DNA from: Diaporthe sp. PMI_573
Lineage: Eukaryota; Ascomycota; Sordariomycetes; Diaporthales; Diaporthaceae
Assembly: GCA_021399435.1 (NCBI GenBank)
Contig: JAJTUP010000003.1
Location: 620,001-684,000 of the forward strand
Direction: 5' to 3'
DNA: 64,000 bases
Under the pieces are notes generated by a model. It saw nothing but the letters and a program-made list of their open reading frames with translations, had not been told where the DNA came from and did no database searches. Both the position numbers and the translations under genes were made by a program. This document shows, one piece after another, positions 28,777-39,305 of the stretch. Position 1 is the first letter of the stretch. Each line of letters begins with the position of its first letter.

Positions 28777-29813
28777 ATGTCTTCAGAACTCGCTGCGCTA
28801 GTGATGGCGCACGTTGCAAACCCGGAGCCCGACCTCTCAGCCCTCACCAGCTCCCCGCCTCAAAAACGAAAGCGCCCCGGTGAGACCTCACCAGACGTGC
28901 GCCGTTCCAAGCGAAACAACATGGCCAGTCCTGATACAACGGACGCGTACGCCGACAATGCAATGGACACTGCCCAGGCCGCTGCCGCCGGCGTCAATGT
29001 GTCCGACTTTAACGCCCTCCAGCAGGCTGCGGCTGGTGGTGACCACACCGATGCCGCTGACCCGGCCAACGCGTCCAGCACCGCGGCTGCTGCCTTGGTC
29101 TATCCTACTATTCACGCCCCTCAGCCATCCGAAGAGAACTTCGCCGCACAGGTCACTGGAGATGATGGCGACCAGCACAATATGGACCTGGTCCCATACA
29201 CACATGATGTGCCCCAGCCAGATGGCCTGCCCATGGACCACCAGGCACTAGCCAACGTTACAGCCACCCATCAGCCGCCAGATCCCGGCATGCGCTCGAT
29301 GGACGACATACCAGGAGCCCGCTACTCCACGACGCCGAACCCCAAACCGGCTGTTGGGTCCGAGGAGTGGCACAAGATGCGCAAGGACAACCACAAAGAA
29401 GGTGAGGTCTTCTGCAACCCGCTGCCAACCCGCCAGCTTGATGAACCCCGTACTGACACCGCCTAGTGGAGCGCCGTCGGCGAGAGACCATCAACGAAGG
29501 CATAAATGAACTTGCAAAGATAGTGCCCGGCTGTGAGAAGAACAAGGGCTCCATACTGCAGAACGCCGTACGCTACATCACGAAACTTAAGGAGGACGAG
29601 CAGCAGGCGGTCGAGAAGTGGACCCTGGAGAAGCTCCTCACAGAGCAAGCCATCGCCGAGCTCAGCTCTTCCAACGACAAGTTGAAGAACGAGTGTGACC
29701 GTCTCTACCAGGAGCTCGAGATGTGGAAGCGGGCCGCCCAGGGTGCGGGTCTGTCTCCGGACGGCAACCAAAACGGGGACGGCGCTGGACAGAACAACGA
29801 GCCCAAGTCATAG
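28777..29813 (+). CDS. bHLH-zipper transcription factor Cbf1
   Basis: Two exons (28777-29401, 29467-29813) encode 323 residues. The long N-terminus is disordered and Ala/Asp-rich with a PQKRKRPG basic patch. The intron interrupts the basic region: NHKE / VERRRRETINEGINELAKIV, with the His-Glu-Arg pattern that contacts CACGTG. Loop and helix 2 (KGSILQNAVRYITKLKE) lead into a zipper beginning EKWTLEKLLTEQ, which is close to the yeast Cbf1 zipper. Cbf1 binds RTCACRTG at sulfur-metabolism genes and centromere CDEI in yeast, and controls ribosomal protein genes in Candida. An intron inside the basic region is positional support, as it restores the domain exactly. Confidence 0.93.
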
Positions 29814-31498
29814 GATGGCTCCTCTGGGTGGCTGTGATGAACGCATTCCTTCCTGCTTCTTCTGCTATTGTTCGGTATACCCTCGTGGTGATATATCTAT
29901 CACCACCTTCTATTCAACCCACGGAGTCGCGTTCATCTGAGTTTGGAAGGGCTGGGCATTGTAGGACGAGCTGGTTTCACTTCGAGTACAGGGCGTAAGG
30001 GATCTTGGGGGCAACTGATCGCATGCGTGCTTGTTTCCCCATAAAGCTTCAGTAATTGCATGGGCGCTGACTGCCCCGGCATGGCAATTGTTTGTCTGCG
30101 GCCATGGGGCAATAATTACAAGTCAACCCGTCCGAGGCAAGGGGGTTTGCTTTCCTTCTGTAGACTTCTCGGCATTGGCGTTCAGGTGAAGCATGGCAAC
30201 GCCCCAGGGGGTTGCATCAAGGTGTCGAATGACTACAACGGTTGAGAAAGAGGCCGTTATCATCAGTCATTGCTCTTTTCAATCCCGGCAGGTTTCTCTG
30301 GTGTTAGTAGACCCCAGGCAGAGATAACTGGCCATGTCAGGGAACTCCTAGGATTGGGGATGGGAAGGCGATAGACAGTCGAAGTACTCGAAGTACTCGA
30401 GACTTTGAGCCCCAAATCCAAGAATCTGACTCTTTCTTACTGCTTAAGGCATGTGTAACCTTCGTCGCAGCGTACTGAGATCACCTGCACAAGTGTGACC
30501 GAGTGTGATTGAACGACGATTTGCTCCGCCGCATGGACATTCCTCTTTCGGCCACAAGAGTGCAACACGATCTCGGGCGGGTGGTGGTGGTGGTGGTACT
30601 GTGGGCTGGGCCGAGGAGATCTGGCCGCTGACCGACCCCGGACATCGGGGGCGGCCCACGATTCGAGAGACGGGCCGGGAGTGCGAAGATGTGATTGACA
30701 AAGCGAAACTACAGCTTGCAATAATAATGTTAGCCATCACAGAGAGGGAGAGACGACGGCCGGACCGGTCCAAAGGGCACGAGGTCGAGGAGCCGGGTCA
30801 TGGCCGGCTGGACATGCCTGAAGCGGAAAGGCGTCGACAGGGGACCGACCAAAGCTTGGCCTCCACCTTTTGTTAGTGACCGTTGAAGACGTTATCGACA
30901 CGATGAGGTTCGTGATTTTTCAGCAATTTTTGTAGAATTAATTGTAGAAATCTAAAAGCATGTCTGAATTCTCCAATGGAATGAGACTCGTCAAAGCACA
31001 TAGAATATATCCGGACCTCTTCATGGTCACGAAAGAGGTGCATCTCGCGGAGGGCCATCGACGTTGGAGTTTGCCCCGGAGAAGTCAATTGGGGCTGCAG
31101 GTCGCCACCCCACTGATAAGCCGGTAGTCGCCCACCCCGCGATAGGTCTGTGCCAAATGGGAAACCCAGTCCGGGAAGCTACCCTCGTCACTTGTCGTGC
31201 CGCCGCGTGCCGCCGCGGCCAAGGAGGGAGGGAGGGAGACGTAAATACTCCCTTCGCCCACTTCCCACCCTTTCCTGCTGCGTGCCTTGTTTGTACTTGC
31301 GACTTCGTGGTGTACTGTACGGATCCAATTGATCAAGTTTTTCTACCTAGCGGTTTTCGTGACACAAGATTCCCTGCAGCTCGTCATCAAGTCCATATTT
31401 CAGCGTTTCGGCGAGATACCGCTGCCCCCCCCCTCCACACCTTCGTGCCTCCCTCGACTTGCGAGACACCAGGAACAAAAAGTATAAAACAGCCCGCC
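29814..31498. other. Intergenic, cbf1 3' flank and GABA transaminase promoter
   Basis: Mostly balanced composition, with a GGT-repeat near 30580 and an AT-rich island at about 30885-31025. No gene is supported on either strand. Confidence 0.5.
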
Positions 31499-33114
31499 AT
31501 GTCCGCCCTCCGGACGCTGTCACGGCGCACTGCGTCAAGCTCTGCCCGCCTCATCTCATCGCGTCTCGCACCCGTGTCTTCTCTGTCCAGCAGGTCATTC
31601 TCAGTCTCCGCCAGCAACATGGGCCGCTTCGATGGTGTTGAGCCCAGCGCTCCCTCGGTCAAGACGGCCATCCCCGGCCCAAAGGCCAAGGAGCAGATCG
31701 CCGACCTGGACAAGGTCTTCGACACGAGGAGCTTGAACATGCTCACAGACTACAAGTCCAGCATTGGCAACTACATTGCCGACCCGGATGGGAACGTCCT
31801 GCTTGATGTGTAAGTTGCCCCGAGGGTCGTACCTTCACCGAACCTCACCGATACGTCAGGGATAGGGCGTGGGATTAACGCGGTGTTACCTCGGTGTGTA
31901 GATATGCTCAGATCGCATCCATCCCCGTGGGTTACAACAACCCACACCTGATCGAGACCATGAAGAGCCAGGCCGTGGTCAGCTCTCTGGTCAACAGGCC
32001 CGCCCTGGGCAACTTCCCTCCAAACGACTGGGCCGAGATCCTGCGGTCTGGCATCCTCAAGGTGGCTCCCAAGGGCCTGGACCAGGTGTTCACGGCCATG
32101 GCTGGATCAGATGCCAACGAGACGGCTTACAAGGCGGCCTTCATGTGGAAGCGGCAACAGCAGCGTGGTGGCGCCCACGTCGAGTTCACCGAGGAGGAGC
32201 TCAACTCGTCCATGAACAACCAGTCACCCGGTGCCTCGGAGCTGTCCATCATGTCCTTCAAGACCGCCTTCCACGGCCGCCTGTTCGGCTCGCTGTCCAC
32301 CACCCGCTCCAAGCCCATCCACAAGCTCGATATCCCTGCCTTCGACTGGCCCCAGGCCACCTTCCCCCTGCTCAAGTACCCGCTGGAGGAGCACGTCGAG
32401 GAGAACCGCAAGGCCGAGCAGGACTCGCTGGCCGAGGTCGAGCACCTCCTCACCACCTGGCACCTGCCCCCCTGCGCCGTCATCGTCGAGCCCATCCAGT
32501 CCGAGGGTGGTGACAACCACGCGTCGCCCGAGTTCTTCCAGGGCCTGCGCGACGTGACCAAGAAGCACGGCGTGCTCCTGATCGTGGACGAGGTGCAGAC
32601 TGGCGTGGGCGCGACGGGCAAGTTCTGGGCGCACGAGCACTGGAACCTGTCGACGCCGCCGGACATGGTGACGTTCTCCAAGAAGGCGCAGACGGCGGGC
32701 TACTACTTCGGCAACCCTGAGCTGCGGCCCAACAAGCCGTACCGGCAGTTCAACACGTGGATGGGCGACCCGGTGCGGGCGATCCTGTTCCGGGCCATCA
32801 TCGAGGAGGTCGAGAAGCACGGGCTGGTGGAGCAGACGGCGCGCGTCGGCGACTACCTGTACGGCAAGATCAAGCAGCTGGGCGACAAGTACCCGGGCCA
32901 GTTCGCCAACCTGCGCGGCAAGGGCCAGGGCACCTTCATCGCCTTCGACAACCCCAAGCGGGACGAGTTCCTCAAGGTCGCCAAGACCCTCGGCATCAAC
33001 ATCGGCGGGTCCGGGGCCAGCGCCGTGCGGCTCAGGCCGATGCTGACGTTTGAGGAGAAGCACGCCGACATCCTGGTCGAGGTCCTGGAGAAGATCGTTA
33101 CGTCATTGCAGTAA
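31499..33114 (+). CDS. Mitochondrial 4-aminobutyrate aminotransferase
   Basis: Two exons (31499-31809, 31902-33114) give 507 residues of a class-III PLP aminotransferase. An Arg/Ser-rich N-terminus (LSRRTASSSARLISSRLAPV) is a typical mitochondrial presequence. The core shows PVGYNNPHLIE, MAGSDANETAYKAAF, SFKTAFHGRLFGSLS, EPIQSEGGD, LLIVDEVQTGVGATGKFW and the PLP lysine in TFSKKAQTAGYYF near residue 362. It converts GABA and 2-oxoglutarate to succinic semialdehyde and glutamate in the GABA shunt; yeast UGA1 and Aspergillus gatA are the counterparts. In yeast Uga1 is cytosolic, so the presequence here is a real difference. No pathway partner lies next to it. Confidence 0.95.
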
Positions 33115-36100
33115 ATGCAAGGGGCTCTCATCGAGGGGCATTAATATCTGTTTTGTTATTATTATGGTCGAGGATGACGGCAGCGGTGACGGGTGACGGG
33201 TGACGCAGGAACGGGTGGATTTAAGGTTTATGAGTTGTTCAGCGCATGACTGGGTTGGCAAGATGACTTGTATTGTTTTTTGCTTCTTTCATGTTCCCTA
33301 TCTGGAGTTCAGTGCGTGCAACACCATCATCAAGGGGTGGGGAAGGGGTGGGTTGACGGCATATCGCCTGCCGTTTTTGTTTTCTTTTCGGTTTTATTTT
33401 GTAGGTGATAACAACCCTCGTGCGGGTCATCCCTGTGTCGGGCAATTACTTCACCAGAGTATCACGGCCGAGTGTTTAGATCCAAATACCGATGGACTGG
33501 AATCTGGCGATCTCGCGCGCGGGCACCATGTTTCACGCTGCCGCCGATTGTGCGTAGCGTATGTGTCGGGTTGTGTGGTGTATGCAGTGCAGTGTGTGTA
33601 TGACCTCGACGGGCCTTGGAAGCAATATCTGTCTACACAGGCCAGCCAAGCAAGGGGAACCCTCTTGAACTCGCGTGTGTAAGGCCAGCCGTTTCCTGAC
33701 TACCCAGGGCCAAGGGCACCCAGGCATGAAGATAAAATAAAATAAATCGGTATCTGAGAGCCAATGATCCCTCTCCCAGATGCCAGACCGGGCAACTGCG
33801 ACACAAGCCCCGAACATCGTGACCTAGAGCATTCAAAGGCATTGAGTTGTCGCGGGCTGGGCTGGAGGCATGATCCCGCCATGGTGGTGCGGCAACCGGA
33901 AGAAGTTGCGGTGGCAGCCTCGCGCGTGTGGCGTCATCCCGCCCTGATAGGGTTTGCTGTCGCGGTTCCGGTCCCTTTCTGCCTCGCTTCGACTCGACCC
34001 CTGGATCTTGCTCAGATTGGCTGCAGGGCAACTTGACTGCAGGGCTGACTGCTGGCTGGCTGGGTTGGGTTTTTTTTTTGTCATGACTGATGCTGCGGTG
34101 TGGGTGGTTTAAACGCGGTACCTATGTACCTAGCCTAGTAGATACGTTGATTGGTGGTTGGCAGTTCGTCGCTGACTTGTGCTTGCTCCTAAGCGACACC
34201 GCCTAAGCGGTAGTACGCTGTAGTAGCATTGCCAGGTAGGCTGTTTTTATGCGTTGGAGATTTTCAAGGCTGAGGTATTGACTCGTTTGAACACGGCCCA
34301 GGCCTGCTTGTGGGTCCTTTTGGGTATCTACTGTGTATCGGGCGTGTGCTTGTCTGTCGATTCGCGATCGGAAACATAACCAGATCGACGATGGAGGGCT
34401 TTGGGGGAGGCAGGGAGGATTGATCGCGATGGAGTCTGTTCTGTGATAGGAGGATTAGGAGGAGCCGCATGCTGCCCAAGTCAACAAACTCTATTCAACT
34501 TTGCAGGCCTGCCGCTGTCTGGCCTGTGCCACGACAGCGGGCGGCCAGGCCCCGATGCTGCGAATGTCCCTGCTCGGGCGGTGCGGGTGCCACATGGGAG
34601 ATGGAGAATCAGACAGAGGAGCGATCGCCCAAACAGCAGGAGCCGACGGATCGAACTACCGTGTGCCACAGTAGACTACCGCCAACATTCCCTCTCTTTC
34701 TGTGTCTGTTAGCTCTGTCCTTGTGCGATTATGTGAGCATCCAGGCATCCAGGCATCCTGCCAAGCTAACCAAAGGCCTCCAAGTCTCCATGATTGGCGG
34801 CAGGGCGGAACGTACGGAACCGGGGATCTGAAATTGGGTTATCAAAGACGGCATGTTCGCTGATTTTGAGTGCCATACCGAACCAAGAAAAAAGTAAGCA
34901 GCAATAAAAATAAGCAGCAGTGAGCTGCAGTCAGGCAGCATCCACCAGTCAGGTAAGCAGGCATTGAGGATGTCCAATCTCCCGGGCGGCCAAGGCCCAA
35001 GAAAGCTTTGACGAACCATCCAACCTCACCTGTAAGCAGGGACGGCCCAAATAACACATCCCGGGACGAGTGAAGTGTCCGCGCCCGTCCCATGTCGCCG
35101 GACTGGCTACCGCAAGGAACCACTGTCGTGTGCCGCCGTCTTGTGCTATGCGCAGTCATCCCGATGCCCGACCTCGCAGGTTTGTTCTTTGTTCTGGAAG
35201 GCATGATGGAAGGAGGGACAGGCCGGCCGGGCGAGGCGAGGCTGGCGGGCGATGATGTCGTTGGCCGCGCCTGGCATAACACAACTGCTGAGGTCTTGTA
35301 GGGTTGATCCTCCCTCTCGCACCGCTGCCGGCGCGGAGAATTCTATGCAGGGCTGCAGGCCAGACACAGCTGTTTCTGGCCCGTTCGTTATGCCTGAAGC
35401 ATAGCGTGGCTCTTCTAGCTGGTGACGTTTGAAGTTGACGTTGACGTTGGTCACGATCATGAGAGCCTGTCTGTAACCAAAAGGCCGATCTCGATGAGCC
35501 ATCGTGGACATGGCTCCTTGACTGCTTGACTTTTACGGCACAGTTGCGGTTGCATGCCGGGTCGTCCGGATGCACTTGTTAGCGCCAGGGGACCCTTTAT
35601 GTGGTTGTCGCTAAGAAAAGCGGGTGGTGAAATGGGGCACCCCCCGATAAGGGCCCCTGGAAGCAGAGAGAACTGCGTTGGCTTCGCTTCGCGTGGCCTG
35701 GCTGAGGCCGAGCCCGTCATCTCAAAATTGATATGAAAATCCCAATCCCGCTCGCCAGAGCTGTGCCGTCCCGTCCTCGTCCTCTGCCACCCTTCTTACC
35801 GCAGCCAGCTAGAGTCTCCTTCCTGCACGCGCTGCTTTCTGCCCGACCCGTCGCTGTCTGATCTTCCCAAACAGCAGGCGTCTCGACGGCAGCTCCTCCC
35901 AAGTTCCCCCAAGTTGAAGTCGTCGAGTCGGGTCGCCCCGGCCACATCGTACCTGCTTCTCAGCTAGCCCTCGGTCGCCACACACCCCCCCCCTTTCGGC
36001 TCCCGCAAAAAGGGAAACAAGGGATCGCCGATCACGTCGCGCCCCGGCTGCCTGCCCTAGAGCTTGCTTCCTGCCAGCCACTCCAGCTGCAGGAGAGCCG

Positions 36101-36397
36101 CGACCCGTCAGTCAACTTCCTGTCAATTGGAACTCACCCACACAATACAAGTGGGCGAGAACATCAACGGACTTGCCGTACAGACACATACACACAGTAC
36201 CAACAGCAATCAAATTCAAAGTTAGTCGCAGCCGACAGGATAGGACTTGGCGCTAGCTCTCGCGCCGCCACTCGGTCCTTCCCTAAAACCACACAAGCTC
36301 AATCGCGGCGCCCAAGCTTAGAAACTGATACCAAATTCTTTACAGGACAAGAGAGACGCTGTTCGGGGCCATTTCGTCTTGTAGTAACCATCACGAG
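33115..36397. other. Intergenic 3.3 kb, no gene recognised
   Basis: Contains GACGGGT repeats near 33188, a T9 run at about 34069, a GGTACCTATGTACC palindrome near 34118 and CATCC repeats near 34738. The last 600 bp are CT- and CA-rich and look like a long leader of lcb2. All open frames here look random. Confidence 0.5.
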
Positions 36398-38404
36398 ATG
36401 CCCACCAAGCTGTCGAGCCCCTTCTCAGCCCTCTCCAACATGACGCCGCACGAGAAGCTTGGGGACCGTAGACCCTCCCAGTCTCGTACGAACCGCCTGA
36501 GTCAGCTCTTTTCCTCGTCTCCCAAGAACAAAGAGCAACTTTCGGCCCAACAGTCCCTATTGGCTGTACAGCAGGTCGCGAACAACTCCCAGATCACCGC
36601 TCCCTCATTATCGCTGCCCACCATTTCCTTATCCACCGCGACCGCCGGCGAGGTCAACGATGATGAGCCCTCAACCACCCTGTTCCAGCCACCCTCGGAG
36701 GCAGAGAATAGAACCAAGAAGCGCGGAGAGGCTCAATTCGCCCCTCTCCTGCACCCAAGCCACAGATATGTCAGCAAACACCGCGGCGGCACTCTGGATC
36801 CCCCCATCGAGGACGAGCCTCCTTACTACTACGTCCTCACCACATATATCAGCTACCTGCTCCTGATCTTCTTCGGCCACGCGCGTGACTTCTTCGGAAA
36901 GCGTTTCGGCGACAAGAAGCGCTACAGCAGTATCCTCAGCGGCAATGGCTACGCTCCCCTGACCGATGATTTCGACAGCTTCTACATCCGCAGGCTGAAG
37001 AGGAGGATCGACGATTGCTTCTCCCGGCCGACCGTTGGCGTTCCCGGGCGCTACATCACGCTGGTTGACCGTATGTCGACCGACTACAACCAAAGCTACA
37101 CCTTCACCGGCACCTATACCGAGACCCTCAACATGAGCTCCTACAACTATCTCGGATTCGCCCAGTCTGAAGGTCCTTGTGCGGATATGGCCGAAGAGGT
37201 TGTCCGCAAGTACGGCATGGCCACCTGCAGTTCCCGAGCCGATGCCGGCACGTCTGATCTGACGCTCGAGGTTGAGCGGGAGATTGCACAGTTCGTCGGA
37301 AAGCCTGCTGCCATGGTCTTCTCAATGGGCTACGTCACCAACGCCGGCACCTTCCCGGCCCTCGTCTCTAAGGGCTGCCTGATCATCTCTGACGAGCTCA
37401 ACCACGCCTCCATCCGAGTGGGTGCTCGTCTCTCCGGCGCCATCATCAAGTCCTTCAAGCACAATGACATGGTCGATCTGGAGAAGAAGCTCCGGGACGC
37501 TATCTCCCAGGGCCAGCCTCGCACGCATCGCCCTTGGAAGAAGATTTTGGTCGCAGTCGAGGGTCTTTATTCTATGGAGGGCAACATGGTTGATCTTCCC
37601 GGTGTTATCGCCCTGAAGAGAAAGTACGGCTTCTACCTTTACGTCGACGAGGCTCACAGTATCGGTGCCCTTGGTCCCCGAGGACGTGGCGTCTGTGACT
37701 ACTACAAGATCGACCCCAACGAGGTGGACATTCTTATGGGTACTCTGACCAAGTCTTTTGGTGCCAACGGTGGCTATGTCGCTGCGGAGAAGCCTATCAT
37801 CGACAAGCTGAGGAGCGTCAACGCTGCGACTCTGTATGGAGAATCACCAGCCCCCGCCGTCTTGGCACAGATTCTGTCTTCCCTCAAGATTATCGACGGC
37901 GACCTGGCCCCTGGACAAGGAGAGGAGCGACTGCAACGGATCACCTTCAACTCGCGCTACCTCCGACTGGGGCTCAAGCGACTTGGCTTCATCGTCTACG
38001 GCCACGATGACTCGCCCATTATCCCCATCATGCTCTACAATCCGGCCAAGATGTCAGCATTCAGCCACGAGATGCTGAAGCGCAAGATCTCGGTGGTGGT
38101 CGTGGGCTACCCTGGCACCCCCCTGATCAGCTCACGAGCGAGGTTCTGTGTGTCGTCGGCGCACAACAAGGACGATTTGGATCGCGTGCTGGCCGCCTGC
38201 GAGGAGGTTGGTGACATCCTGCAGGTCAAATTCTCGTCAGGTATCGCCGGAGGCACCGACGAGCCACTTCCCGAGGGCGTGTCGGCCGAGAACGAGAGAG
38301 AATGGCGGAAGGCCAACGGACGGGAAGTTATCAAGGCCCCGCGCTGGAAGTTGGAGGACGTGATTGCCTGTGGCGCGCGTGATACCCAGTTGCCTCTGCG
38401 ATAG
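36398..38404 (+). CDS. Serine palmitoyltransferase subunit Lcb2
   Basis: A single uninterrupted frame of 668 residues, an alpha-oxoamine synthase. A Ser-rich cytosolic N-terminus of about 140 residues is followed by one membrane segment at about 142-160 (LTTYISYLLLIFFGHARDFF). The catalytic domain has SSYNYLGFAQSEG, ATCSSRADAGTSDLTLEVER, the DEAHSIGALGPRGRG aspartate motif and the PLP lysine in GTLTKSFGANGGY at residue 452. With Lcb1 it condenses serine and palmitoyl-CoA at the ER, the first step of sphingolipid synthesis. The lysine distinguishes it from Lcb1, which lacks it. Length is about 100 residues above yeast Lcb2, mainly at the N-terminus; the in-frame Met at residue 15 could be an alternative start. 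Confidence 0.97.
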   Translation: MPTKLSSPFSALSNMTPHEKLGDRRPSQSRTNRLSQLFSSSPKNKEQLSAQQSLLAVQQVANNSQITAPSLSLPTISLSTATAGEVNDDEPSTTLFQPPSEAENRTKKRGEAQFAPLLHPSHRYVSKHRGGTLDPPIEDEPPYYYVLTTYISYLLLIFFGHARDFFGKRFGDKKRYSSILSGNGYAPLTDDFDSFYIRRLKRRIDDCFSRPTVGVPGRYITLVDRMSTDYNQSYTFTGTYTETLNMSSYNYLGFAQSEGPCADMAEEVVRKYGMATCSSRADAGTSDLTLEVEREIAQFVGKPAAMVFSMGYVTNAGTFPALVSKGCLIISDELNHASIRVGARLSGAIIKSFKHNDMVDLEKKLRDAISQGQPRTHRPWKKILVAVEGLYSMEGNMVDLPGVIALKRKYGFYLYVDEAHSIGALGPRGRGVCDYYKIDPNEVDILMGTLTKSFGANGGYVAAEKPIIDKLRSVNAATLYGESPAPAVLAQILSSLKIIDGDLAPGQGEERLQRITFNSRYLRLGLKRLGFIVYGHDDSPIIPIMLYNPAKMSAFSHEMLKRKISVVVVGYPGTPLISSRARFCVSSAHNKDDLDRVLAACEEVGDILQVKFSSGIAGGTDEPLPEGVSAENEREWRKANGREVIKAPRWKLEDVIACGARDTQLPLR

Positions 38405-39305
38405 GTTCTGTTCAGGAACGTTATGTGCGGGCACTACTTAATGTCTATTATTGCTTAGACGATACGACTCTCGTTGTTGATGAAGGCGAAAAACCAAAGA
38501 AAAGACCCGAAAGAGGACGAGCAAAGGGGCCCCTCAACATGATGACGGCGTTTTGTCTTTTCTTTTTGATGTATACGTATGAGAACCCTTTTTCACTTCT
38601 ACCATGGTCCAGATGACTGTGTGACTTGACCTATCCGTGCGAGTTTCTGGGAGCCCTGGGCAATCCTTGGGTCTTTGAGAATCTGTCCCACCACATTTAC
38701 TCCCACAGGGTTCATTCGCACCTAGACGTCCTGGCATCCATATGAGCTGCAGATACGTCTCAGCCCAATTTTGACGGAAGCAGCCACAACATCTATAACT
38801 TAATTTTCTGAATGTGGCTGCGTTAAATGTAATAATGTATGTGATGTAGCTCGGAACAAGAGGGTACCTGGGTAGTAATAGAACTTGAGGGTGGCCCGTG
38901 CACCTTCCTTTCACGCGCTTCACGACTTAAATTGCCCCTCAACGCGTCTCCCGTTGACAGTGAGAGCTTCTGCTCAAAACTTCCGCGATTTTCTGGGTGA
39001 TTGGCAGACAACAATCAAATGACCGTGGACGCCGGTCTCCTTCACTTACCCCAAGAGACTCGCTGAAGTTCAAATTTTCCGGCGCATTGCTGCCTGGAAG
39101 GTTGATCCCCATCGCTGTAACCTTTCACAGTATCACCTCGCTAGTGCGCCGAAGTGACTGGAGTGATGATGATCCTCACGGCGTCATCGCAGTGATCACT
39201 TGGATACACCATCAGCAGCTATCCCCCCCCCCCGCCGTCCCTCTCAACTCATCTTATGCACAACAGACTTAGTCTCTCGCCCAAAAGCATCGAGTTCATT
39301 TTGAG
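38405..39305. other. Intergenic, lcb2 3' flank and DUF4211 gene promoter
   Basis: T-rich and A-rich after the stop, with an AGGGTACCTGGGTA block near 38860. No gene seen. Confidence 0.55.

Noticed and set aside
31483..31488. TATAAA close to the GABA transaminase start
   Set aside because: Only 11 bp before the ATG, so it lies in the leader and cannot act as its TATA box.
32224..33063. 279-residue open frame on the minus strand
   Set aside because: Antisense shadow of the GABA transaminase exon, which has full family motifs.
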